A DNA stretch of 64,000 bases, taken from contig NZ_JARVHQ010000001.1 in the NCBI RefSeq assembly GCF_040459645.1, forward strand, positions 434,001-498,000, written 5' to 3'. Made by a program: the position numbers and the translations under genes. The DNA is from Bacillus cereus group sp. RP43 (lineage in GTDB: Bacteria; Bacillota; Bacilli; Bacillales; Bacillaceae_G). Below are positions 9,566 to 16,710 of the stretch, in pieces. The notes beneath the pieces are model-generated. The model saw only the letters and a program-made list of their open reading frames with translations. It did no database searches and was not told where the DNA came from. The stretch's first letter is position 1, and each line of letters opens with the position of its first letter.

Positions 9566-9669
9566 TAGACACCTCAATTATGTAGTTCTTAAAAATTATT
9601 ATATACGTTATGTCTAGTATAATATATATGCATTTTTGACATGTATCCACGTCAAAATGACAATGATAA

Positions 9670-9698
9670 TTGACAATACGAAGGATATTATTTACAAT
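9670..9698 (+). promoter_or_regulatory. sigma-A promoter of the XRE operon
   Basis: TTGACA (9670-9675), a 17-base spacer and TACAAT (9693-9698) lie 32 bp before the XRE gene. Upstream, two TTTTGACA/GTCAAAA-like words in opposite orientation (near 9635-9658) could be an operator. Confidence 0.7.
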
Positions 9699-9729
9699 TT
9701 TAATTAAATAAATGAAAAAGAGGTAAAAC

Positions 9730-9951
9730 ATGAAGCTTCAAAATCGAGTGAGGGAACTTAGAGCAAAGCATCGTGTATCACAAGGGGATTTAGGTAAAGC
9801 GATCGGCTCATCACGGCAAACCATTAGCTTAATTGAGCGGGGGGATTATGCACCGTCTATTGTGTTATCGCTAAAAATTGCACAAATTTTTGGAGTGCCA
9901 GTGGAGGAAATATTTATGTTAGTGGAGGGGGAAGAGGAAGATGGAGAGTAA
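9730..9951 (+). CDS. XRE-family HTH regulator, short
   Basis: A 73-residue protein that is almost only a Cro/C1 helix-turn-helix: SQGDLGKAIGSSRQTISLIERGDYAPS, then LKIAQIFGVPVEEIF. Such mini-regulators (YozG/YgzD type) commonly precede a DUF3169 membrane gene, as here. The frame overlaps the next gene by 11 bp, so the two are coupled. It probably regulates its own operon. Confidence 0.9.
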   Translation: MKLQNRVRELRAKHRVSQGDLGKAIGSSRQTISLIERGDYAPSIVLSLKIAQIFGVPVEEIFMLVEGEEEDGE

Positions 9952-10648
9952 GGCGAAGAGGAAAATGGCAGCTATATTTAAACTGTTAGTAGGAGCAGTA
10001 TTTGGCGGGTTTATAGGGTATGCAGTAGGAGATATTGCAACAGAGGATACTAGCAAAATATCTCCCGTTATTAGCATTGTTATGATGAGTGTATTTGGCG
10101 CAATAGCTATATATTATATTTGGAAGCGTACAAGAGCGCTCGCACAAACGAAAGATGAAGAAGAGAATGTTAAGGGACGAAAATTAGGAATAGCACTTAT
10201 TTATCTTCGAGTAATGGAAATTGTTATTCCATCATGGTTTGTTTGCTCGATTATTTCTTTTTACCAAACGTATATAGTTGAAGGGAACTTATTCTTTGTG
10301 AGTGTAAGTACATTGGCATCCGCAGTATGCTTTATTGCTATAACTTGGTTAGGATTTGCAATGAAGAAAAGGTATAACACTCTCTATCCAGAACAGAGTG
10401 TCACGTATTCTCAGTCAATGGAAATGTGGGCAAAGAATGCAGATGAAGGGCAAAAGTATATCGTCCATGAAGCAGGATATAAAGCGTATCAATATACAAA
10501 CATGACTCTTGTTTGTGCATGGTTTGTAGCGATTGCGTATGCACTTTTATATGGAAAAGATTTCTTTATGGTCATTATGATTTCGTTTGTTTGGGTATTA
10601 CATGTTGGAACATATATGTATGAAATGCATAAAAAGATGATTTATTAA
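9941..10648 (+). CDS. DUF3169-like membrane protein
   Basis: A 235-residue protein with about six predicted membrane helices: a first pair near residues 10-65, then a second set from about 85 to 230. It matches in size and context the DUF3169 proteins encoded after small XRE regulators. It may sense a membrane signal for the regulator. The start lies within the last codons of the XRE gene, after GGGGGAAGAGG. Confidence 0.75.
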   Translation: MESKAKRKMAAIFKLLVGAVFGGFIGYAVGDIATEDTSKISPVISIVMMSVFGAIAIYYIWKRTRALAQTKDEEENVKGRKLGIALIYLRVMEIVIPSWFVCSIISFYQTYIVEGNLFFVSVSTLASAVCFIAITWLGFAMKKRYNTLYPEQSVTYSQSMEMWAKNADEGQKYIVHEAGYKAYQYTNMTLVCAWFVAIAYALLYGKDFFMVIMISFVWVLHVGTYMYEMHKKMIY

Positions 10649-10661
10649 GGGGAGAGAAACG

Positions 10662-11744
10662 GTGGACATTTTAAGAAGACCTGCTTTTTCATTATTCGTT
10701 GCCTTCGTTTGCTCCGCTTTATATGGATTCATTCGAATAGAAAAAGTACAGCAAATTATAGAAATATGGGCGTTTTTCGGGATTGCATTGCTAGTGTTAG
10801 CTATTCATGAATTAGGGCATGTAATATGTGGTTTGATAGTCGGTTTGAAATTTAAGTTTATGACAGTAGGGCCTATTACTGTTCAAAAAGAAAAGGGGAA
10901 AATACGAATTCGAGAAAATAAAATATGGATGTATGTTGGTGGCGTTGCAATGTTAGTGCCGCCTTCCACACATACACCGAACATTTCAAGAAAATGGGCA
11001 TGGATGACTTTAAGTGGACCATTAACGAGTTTCGTATTTGGCATTGTATCAGGTTACATATATATGGTGAGTTATTACCACATGCTTTTATACTTTTCAG
11101 TGTTACATCTTGCAATCTTTGTCGTCACAGCAATTCCAATAAAGGGAACGCTACTAAGCGATGGCATGCAATTTCTCATTTTAATTAAAGATGATGAAAA
11201 GGCTAGAGAGCATTTATACACGATTCAAGTATCGAGTGAGTTATTTAGTTACAAAAGACCGGAAGATTGGGATGAGAGATTAATAGAAATTAGTGAGGAA
11301 AAATTAAAAGAGGATAAAAGTATAAGTGAGATAATGAGTGGACTTATGCTCGTCTTTTATGCCCGAGCTGATCAAGAGGGAATGGAAAAAGGGATATCTT
11401 ATTTAGAACGAACTGTACAATTACCCGTGACGAAAGAAAATAAATATTTTGTTGGTAGTTTTCATAGTTGGTATCTTTTATATAGAGTACTGTATCAAAA
11501 GGAAAGTCTTTCTCTGCAAGAAGCGAAGAATCATGCAAAGGCCATTACAAGGCTAGACTTACATGGGTATTACCGCGCACAAGGAATTATCAAATATTTA
11601 GAGCAAGACATAGAAGCATTCCATATTTATATGAAGAAAGCAGATAAAGAGTTGAAGACCGCTGAGAAGAGTGAATTGGGATATTTACAACTGGAGAGAG
11701 AATGGTTTGAGCGGTTGAAGGAGAGGGTATCTTACGATGGGTGA
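10662..11744 (+). CDS. M50-type (site-2-like) membrane metalloprotease
   Basis: A 360-residue protein whose N-terminal half is membrane-bound. It carries HELGH near residue 50 (AIHELGHVICGL), the zinc motif of M50 intramembrane proteases. A likely third-ligand region is ...IKGTLLSDGMQFL near residue 165. The C-terminal half (~180-360) is soluble and helical with spaced aromatic pairs, suggesting TPR-like repeats. The start is GTG at 10662 after GGGGAGAG. As the third gene of the XRE operon it could process a membrane substrate in the same response. Confidence 0.82.
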   Translation: MDILRRPAFSLFVAFVCSALYGFIRIEKVQQIIEIWAFFGIALLVLAIHELGHVICGLIVGLKFKFMTVGPITVQKEKGKIRIRENKIWMYVGGVAMLVPPSTHTPNISRKWAWMTLSGPLTSFVFGIVSGYIYMVSYYHMLLYFSVLHLAIFVVTAIPIKGTLLSDGMQFLILIKDDEKAREHLYTIQVSSELFSYKRPEDWDERLIEISEEKLKEDKSISEIMSGLMLVFYARADQEGMEKGISYLERTVQLPVTKENKYFVGSFHSWYLLYRVLYQKESLSLQEAKNHAKAITRLDLHGYYRAQGIIKYLEQDIEAFHIYMKKADKELKTAEKSELGYLQLEREWFERLKERVSYDG

Positions 11745-11840
11745 GGTATCCTCTTTTCTATTTGTAATCTTCTGCTGTTCCATAAAAAGTTCGGGGCGAG
11801 TAAAATGAGGTAAGAAGAGCAAAGCTTGGAGGAATTATAT

Positions 11841-11981
11841 ATGGAAATTTTAGCGATTATTTTGTTAGTCTTGCTCATTTATGTAATTTTTAAAGTGACG
11901 TATGTAGCATTGAAGATACTTGCGATTCTTGTAGTTATCTTTTTAATCGTGGAGTTCGGTAGTAAGTTGCTTGGGGGATAG
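11841..11981 (+). CDS. small single-span membrane protein (46 aa)
   Basis: The frame starts at ATG 11841 after TTGGAGGA and encodes 46 residues, of which about 35 are hydrophobic (two adjoining helical stretches split by FKVTYVALK). It ends SKLLGG. The good ribosome-binding site and composition support a real gene. Function is unknown. Confidence 0.7.
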   Translation: MEILAIILLVLLIYVIFKVTYVALKILAILVVIFLIVEFGSKLLGG

Positions 11982-12022
11982 GGTGTGTTGTGCTTTTTGA
12001 GTGTCGAAGGATGTTGGTAAAT

Positions 12023-12111
12023 CGATATACTGTGTCGAAACGTTGATATAATGAAAAAATCGTTGATATAAGTGGAGAAACGATCGATATATTTACAAAA
12101 TCGTTGATATA
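12023..12111 (+). repeat. array of GATATA motifs at 20/21 bp spacing
   Basis: Five copies of a word close to AAATCGTTGATATA occur in one direction. GATATA starts at 12024, 12045, 12065, 12086 and 12106: intervals 21, 20, 21, 20. The 5' part of the word varies (AATCGATATA, ACGTTGATATA, ATCGTTGATATA, ACGATCGATATA). The intervening ~10 bases are not conserved. The same array occurs at 52533-52628 in opposite orientation. Confidence 0.85.
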
Positions 12112-12152
12112 TTTAAATGAATACTAACTGGGGTATGCACAGAGAGAATAGC

Positions 12153-12181
12153 AAAAAAAAGCTGGAAGATACTCTTCCAGC
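12153..12181 (-). terminator. terminator of the 128-aa membrane gene
   Basis: On the minus strand GCTGGAAGA/TCTTCCAGC pair around a 3-base loop and are followed by eight T. The hairpin begins at the stop codon. Confidence 0.88.
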
Positions 12182-12568
12182 TTAAGAATTGCTTTCAATT
12201 TGTTGACCATTCTCTTCTTCGTGGTCTTGTAGTAGGTTGAATACGTCTGCTAGGCAGAATGCGATAAACCAAGTCCATAGACCGTGGAAGAAAGCTGAGC
12301 TTAATTGAAGTGGTAATGTATAGTTTGTCATTGAGTAGGAAATACATCCACCAACGATTCCGATCATTGTTAATAACATTGTTTTTTGAGCATTTTCTTC
12401 TGGATTGAAGAGGAAGAAAATGTATCCGCCTAAAATTGAAGCGCTTACAAGTGTTTCGATTCCATTAAAAATGATATTCTCCCCAAGCTCAGTGTTTGTC
12501 CAGAAACAGATTGCACCGCCGACGATGGCAAATAGGACAGCTAGTGTGTATCGTATATATTGATTCAT
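12182..12568 (-). CDS. hypothetical four-helix membrane protein
   Basis: A 128-residue protein with four predicted membrane helices (about 7-24, 34-53, 64-82, 91-110) and an acidic tail (DHEEENGQQIESN). I do not recognise a family. ATG at 12568 follows AAGGAGATGAAC. It is monocistronic, with its own terminator. Confidence 0.75.
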   Translation of the reverse strand: MNQYIRYTLAVLFAIVGGAICFWTNTELGENIIFNGIETLVSASILGGYIFFLFNPEENAQKTMLLTMIGIVGGCISYSMTNYTLPLQLSSAFFHGLWTWFIAFCLADVFNLLQDHEEENGQQIESNS

Positions 12569-12910
12569 ATGTTCATCTCCTTATGTAATAAGATGATTTG
12601 GAAGTCAAAAAGGTAGGTATAGTATATTGAAGTGAATTTTAGTTGTACGTATCTTTTTATAAAAAGATCAATGAAGAATAACTAAGATGATCGGTTTTTT
12701 TAAAACCGTTACGTGTAGGGTGTCTGAAATATACCCGACTGCTCGTTTCTTTTTGCTTATAAAAATAAGAGAAACTTCCAAGTCTATATACTCTTTTTTG
12801 TAAGTCTGATTTTATTATAACATATTTAGTGATACAATAATAGAATTATCTGATTTTGTAATAAGTGTAAAAAATAAAAAGCGCAAGGAATTGTAGTTCC
12901 TTGCGCTTTT
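12569..12910. other. intergenic region, 342 bp
   Basis: This is the upstream region of the 128-aa gene plus the YitT terminator (12876-12912). A small hairpin CGGTTTT/AAAACCG lies at 12692-12708. No gene is apparent. Confidence 0.5.
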
Positions 12911-12912
12911 TT
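12876..12912 (-). terminator. terminator of the YitT-family gene
   Basis: GCGCAAGGAA (12881-12890) pairs with TTCCTTGCGC (12897-12906). The hairpin is flanked by A and T runs and may work both ways. Confidence 0.88.
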
Positions 12913-13828
12913 ATATACGTTTGAAACGGCCGACAATTTCAACTGTTTCAGTAATGTTCATAAATGCTTTATTATCCACTTGGCGGATAATACGTTTCAT
13001 TTCGCCCAACTCGTAGCGAGTTACGACAGTGTAAATCATTTTTTTCTTATGGTTTGTATAGCCGCCGACAGCATCTACCATTGTTACGCCACGTATGCCG
13101 TGATGTAATAGTGAGCTTTTTATTTCCTCACCTTTTTCTGTAATTGTCATTATCGTTAATTTAATATGTTTTGTATGCACGGCATCAATTACTTTGCTGA
13201 CTACAAACCGACTAATTAACGTATAAAGTGTAATATCCCATCCGAAAATAAATCCTGCTGCAACAAGTAAGATTAAGTTGAATCCAAAGATGATTGCTCC
13301 AATTGAAACATCGCGATGTTTCGCTACAATCAATCCAACAACATCAAAACCACCTGTTGAAGAAGCAAATCGGAATATGATTCCTGAGGCAGCACCGCAG
13401 ATGACACCACCGAATACAGAAGACAGTAAAATATCATCTGAAACTTGGTGTACTGGGATAATGTTCATCGCTAAAGATGATACAGCCACAAAGTATGCCG
13501 TTAAAAAGGTTGTCTTCTTACCTAAGTAAAAGTGACTTAAAATAAGAAGCGGAATGTTTAGTAAAAAGATAAGTGCTCCGATATTGTAGTGCATTAAATA
13601 ACCGATAATCATCCCTACACCAGCGAACCCACCGCTAATCATATTATGCGGGATAAAAAACATATTCATAGAAATTGCATACAAAATAGAAGCTATAAAA
13701 ATAACAACTAACTGTATGATGAATTCTAAATGAAATGTTTTAGCTGCTGGGAAGGATAAAAAGGCGGTGTCGGGAACGTAATCGGCGTCTCCTAGTTGAC
13801 CCATAGTATGTTTCATCTCCATATTCAT
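12911..13828 (-). CDS. YitT-family membrane protein
   Basis: A 305-residue protein with about five or six N-terminal membrane helices. The glycine-rich HNMISGGFAGVGMI and SSTGGFDVVGL motifs are typical of YitT (DUF161), and a soluble C-terminal DUF2179 domain of about 80 residues (YTVVTRYELGEMKRIIRQVD) follows. Its role is unknown; relatives are suspected transporters. Start choice is uncertain: ATG at 13828, or 13804 (MGQLGD), which has GGAG upstream. Confidence 0.88.
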   Translation of the reverse strand: MNMEMKHTMGQLGDADYVPDTAFLSFPAAKTFHLEFIIQLVVIFIASILYAISMNMFFIPHNMISGGFAGVGMIIGYLMHYNIGALIFLLNIPLLILSHFYLGKKTTFLTAYFVAVSSLAMNIIPVHQVSDDILLSSVFGGVICGAASGIIFRFASSTGGFDVVGLIVAKHRDVSIGAIIFGFNLILLVAAGFIFGWDITLYTLISRFVVSKVIDAVHTKHIKLTIMTITEKGEEIKSSLLHHGIRGVTMVDAVGGYTNHKKKMIYTVVTRYELGEMKRIIRQVDNKAFMNITETVEIVGRFKRI

Positions 13829-14079
13829 TTTTGATTACAAGAAGAGAATAAAGGTTTTTTCAAAAACTGGCAATAGTTTTATTATAATGCAAAAATTTTA
13901 TAAATTTCTAACAAATTAAACCTATTCAAAGATACGTGTGAATATACTAAAGAAAGCGAATACATTGGTTTTCTAACATAATTTTTTGAGAAAATATGCA
14001 AAATTCTTTTTTGAAAATAAAAGGAAATAGAGAATGTTTGTTGAATGTGCTAAAATGACTTTATTAAGGATGTGAAACG

Positions 14080-14364
14080 ATGGAATTTTTATTGCAGGAT
14101 GCAATTCTATATATATCGTTTGTAACGACAGCGCTTTGTGTATTAGAAGTCTTTTTTCTTGCTAACGTTTCTCGCTTTGTACGTCAGCAAGCATCGAGTG
14201 GTAGACAGAGAGCTTTTAAACTAGTTGATACGTGTGAAGAGGGTATAGGAAATGTACCGCTTTTCTCTATTTTTTATAAATATGGAATGATTCGTTCTGT
14301 CCGTAGACAAGAATCGAGCGGAGAGAGTGACGAGGTAGGTCCGTATACACCAATGTTTCGCTAA
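14080..14364 (+). CDS. MifM-like membrane leader peptide upstream of yidC2
   Basis: A 94-residue protein with one N-terminal membrane helix (about residues 8-29), a basic linker (RFVRQQASSGRQRAFK), a hydrophobic patch and a C-terminus containing SSGESDEVGPYTP. B. subtilis MifM is 95 residues with an N-terminal helix and an acidic C-terminal stall region; it arrests translation when YidC activity is low and so switches on yidC2. Size, topology, position and the hairpin that follows match that scheme. Its last four codons form the 5' arm of that hairpin. I infer a nascent-chain sensor; primary sequence similarity to MifM is at best weak. Confidence 0.72.
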   Translation: MEFLLQDAILYISFVTTALCVLEVFFLANVSRFVRQQASSGRQRAFKLVDTCEEGIGNVPLFSIFYKYGMIRSVRRQESSGESDEVGPYTPMFR

Positions 14365-14382
14365 TTAATTACGAAACATTGG
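14350..14382 (+). promoter_or_regulatory. hairpin covering the yidC2 ribosome-binding site
   Basis: CCAATGTTTCG (14350-14360) and CGAAACATTGG (14372-14382) are perfect 11-base complements with an 11-base loop that includes the stop codon of the upstream ORF. The 3' arm runs into the GGAGG of yidC2 (14381-14385), so its first two bases are paired. A ribosome held on the last codons would open it. Confidence 0.85.
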
Positions 14383-14392
14383 AGGAATGAAC

Positions 14393-15175
14393 ATGTTAAA
14401 ATCATACCGAGCTAGGCTCATTAGTTTATCATTATTACTTGTTTTTGTTTTATCTGGCTGCAGTAATGCAGGTACAATTGATTCACATAGTACGGGAATT
14501 TGGAACCATTATTTCGTATATCCAATCTCATTTATGATTCAATTTGTTGCTCATCATATACCTGGAGCTAGCTTCGGAATTGCCATCATTATCATGACGC
14601 TCGTTATTCGTTCAGCAATGATTCCATTAGCTGTTTCACAATATCGTAGCCAAGCGAAAATGAAAAAAATGCAACCTGAATTACAGAAGCTGAAACAGAA
14701 ATACGGTGATGTGGGTAAAGATCTTGAAAAACAAAAGCAGTATCAAAAAGAAATGTCAGAACTAATGAAATCAGGCGGTTGGAATCCGTTAGCTGGGTGC
14801 TGGCCAATCTTTATACAAATGCCGATTTTCTCTGCTTTGTATTATGCGATTAGCCGAACTGAAGAGATTCGTACATCTTCATTTTTATGGGTGAACCTAG
14901 GACATGCAGATCCATATCATATATTACCGATTATCGCAGCGTTAACAACATTTATTCAAATGAAGGTGTTCCAATCAAATATAACGCCTGGAGAGCAAGT
15001 ACAGATGCTAAAAATACAGCAAATTATGATGCCTGCAATGATTTTATTTATGGGATTTGCGGCACCATCAGGACTTGTACTGTACTGGATTACAGGTAAC
15101 CTATTTACAATGACACAAACAATTGTATTAAGAAAAATAATGGAACGTGAAGAATTACAATTACAAAAAGCTTAG
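14393..15175 (+). CDS. yidC2: membrane protein insertase YidC2 (OxaA2/YqjG type)
   Basis: A 260-residue insertase of the YidC/Oxa1/Alb3 family. A lipoprotein signal ends VLSGCSNAG, with lipidated Cys at about residue 23. The family core runs from GIAIIIMTLVIRSAMIPL, which carries the conserved Arg in the groove, through LAGCWPIFIQMPIFSALYYAI to GLVLYWITGNLFTMTQ. The start is ATG 14393, 7 bases after GGAGG; an in-frame ATG at 14387 is too close. Expression is probably set by the leader ORF and hairpin just upstream. Confidence 0.93.
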   Translation: MLKSYRARLISLSLLLVFVLSGCSNAGTIDSHSTGIWNHYFVYPISFMIQFVAHHIPGASFGIAIIIMTLVIRSAMIPLAVSQYRSQAKMKKMQPELQKLKQKYGDVGKDLEKQKQYQKEMSELMKSGGWNPLAGCWPIFIQMPIFSALYYAISRTEEIRTSSFLWVNLGHADPYHILPIIAALTTFIQMKVFQSNITPGEQVQMLKIQQIMMPAMILFMGFAAPSGLVLYWITGNLFTMTQTIVLRKIMEREELQLQKA

Positions 15176-15208
15176 AAAAACGCCGCTCGTGATGAGCGGT
15201 GTTTTTTT
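15176..15208 (+). terminator. yidC2 terminator
   Basis: CGCCGCTC pairs with GAGCGGTG, with A before and a run of seven T after. Confidence 0.88.
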
Positions 15209-15304
15209 GTTAAGTCGTTAAGGAAATTTTAAGAAATCAACATTACTATAGGCATTGTATACGAAAGTGTACATGCTTTAGAAATGTGAAGGAGGAAATT
15301 TCCT

Positions 15305-16120
15305 ATGAAGAAGAAAACAGTTGGGTATTTAGCGATTGCAGGTGCTTTATCATTTGGAATCATTGGAGGAGTCGGTATTCCGGCATTCGCGGCAACGAAT
15401 ACTCCAGCAGCTGAACAGCCTACAAAAACGGTGAAAAAGGATTTAGATGCCGCTACAAAACAAAAAGTAAAAACGATTATGGATGATACAAAGAAACAGT
15501 TAGAGGGATTAGGTGTGAAATTCCCAGAGAAGGGTAAGCACAAGGAAATGTTTGCAGGACTAGATGATCAGGCGAAAGAAAAAGCAAAGTCGATTTTAGA
15601 ACAAGAGAAATCTGGAAAATTAACACGTGAGCAAGCAAAAGAGGAATTAACAAAACTAGGTGTGAAATTCCCAGAGAAGGGTAAGCATAAGGAAATGTTC
15701 GCGAACCTAGATGAAGCGACGAAAGAAAAAGCGAAGTCGATTTTAGAGCAAGAAAAGTCTGGCACATTAACACGTGAGCAAGTGAAAGAGAAATTGAAAG
15801 AGTTGGGCGTAAATCTTCCAGAGAAGGGTAAGCGTAAAGATATGCTTGCTGACTTAGATGATCAGGCGAAAGAAAAAGCAAAGTCAATTTTTGACCAAGA
15901 AAAATCCGGAACATTAACACGTGAGCAAGTGAAGGAGAAATTGAAAGAGTTAGGAGTAAACCTACCAGAGAAAGAGAAGCATGAAGATATATTCGCGAAT
16001 CTAGATGAAGCGACAAAAGAAAAAGCGAAAGCAATTCTAGAAAATGAAAAGAAACAATTAGCGGAATTGAATGTTGATCTTCCGCATCATAAATTTTTTA
16101 TGAAAAATGAAGATAAATAA
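15305..16120 (+). CDS. secreted 49-residue-repeat protein
   Basis: A 271-residue protein with a signal peptide (cut near AFAA, residue 30). The mature part is highly charged and helical. Repeats of exactly 49 residues start at about residues 69, 118, 167 and 216 (LGVKFPEKGKHK.. or LGVNLPEK..), followed by a shortened fifth unit. Each holds a K-rich helix (AKEKAKSILEQEKSG) and TREQ(A/V)KE. I know no function. The composition suggests a wall- or spore-associated helical rod. AAGGAGGAAA precedes the start. The repeats are similar at DNA level, so copy number may vary. Confidence 0.82.
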   Translation: MKKKTVGYLAIAGALSFGIIGGVGIPAFAATNTPAAEQPTKTVKKDLDAATKQKVKTIMDDTKKQLEGLGVKFPEKGKHKEMFAGLDDQAKEKAKSILEQEKSGKLTREQAKEELTKLGVKFPEKGKHKEMFANLDEATKEKAKSILEQEKSGTLTREQVKEKLKELGVNLPEKGKRKDMLADLDDQAKEKAKSIFDQEKSGTLTREQVKEKLKELGVNLPEKEKHEDIFANLDEATKEKAKAILENEKKQLAELNVDLPHHKFFMKNEDK

Positions 16121-16170
16121 TTGAACTATGCCGTATCTTTCGTGTGGGCAACCGAAAGGTACGTGTGCGA

Positions 16171-16201
16171 GGAGGCTTTCTTTGGAAAAGCCTCCTTTTA
16201 T
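16171..16201 (+). terminator. terminator after the 49-residue-repeat gene
   Basis: GGAGGCTTT and AAAGCCTCC pair around a short loop and TTTTATTATT follows. Confidence 0.85.
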
Positions 16202-16399
16202 TATTTAGATTGCTATCGTTGTCGTTTTTTGCTGGGAAGTCGATATAATTTCATTTATCATCTTACGTTGTTCACGAGAGAGCAAATTAGAGAAATATGG
16301 TAACTTCTGTTATAATATAAGGAGACAAATATTTCTTATGTTATATAAAAAATATATTGATTTTTTCTAACAATTCAATATAATGAACAATAACTACAA

Positions 16400-16668
16400 A
16401 ATTCGACATCAAGAAGTGATGATGAGGACATGATCAATTTTTTACGATTCTCAGAGAAGGAAGCCTTTGGCTGTGAGCTTCCTAATACGGGAAAATCGAT
16501 TACCACCTCTGAACTGCAGCAGTGAACGGATATCTAGTAATTGCTTGCCGGCAAAAACCGTTATTTAGACTTGAGAAATTGGTGAAGTGTGTCACTTTAC
16601 TAATTGAAACAAGGGTGGAACCACGAATACAACACTCGTCCCTTTTTAGGGAGGAGTGTTTTTTTATT
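16400..16668 (+). promoter_or_regulatory. T-box riboswitch, threonine-specific
   Basis: A classic T-box sequence AGGGTGGAACCACG lies at 16612-16625, followed by a terminator hairpin (16631-16666). Stem I has the AGAGAAGGAAGC...TTGGCTGTGAGC motif. Its base pairs GAGG with CCTC; just inside the 3' strand sits ACC (16502-16504), the same position as ATG in the metG2 T-box. ACC is a Thr codon. The UGGA in the T-box would pair with a UCCA tRNA end, the form I recall for Bacillus tRNA-Thr. Confidence 0.88.
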
Positions 16669-16710
16669 TCATTTTTGCATCACACTAGAATTGGAAGGAG
16701 GATACGCAGC

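Noticed and set aside
12020..12115. Considered a CRISPR array
   Set aside because: Repeat words are only ~12 bases and spacers ~9 bases, far below CRISPR sizes; no cas genes.
15477..16034. A 185-codon minus-strand open frame opposite the 49-residue-repeat gene
   Set aside because: It is Leu/Ser-rich, repeats with the same 147-base period as the plus-strand gene and has no ribosome-binding site; it is a shadow of the repeats.
16522..16710. A 63-codon N-terminal extension of the APC permease
   Set aside because: It overlaps the T-box and its terminator; ATG 16711 has the proper ribosome-binding site and the family start.
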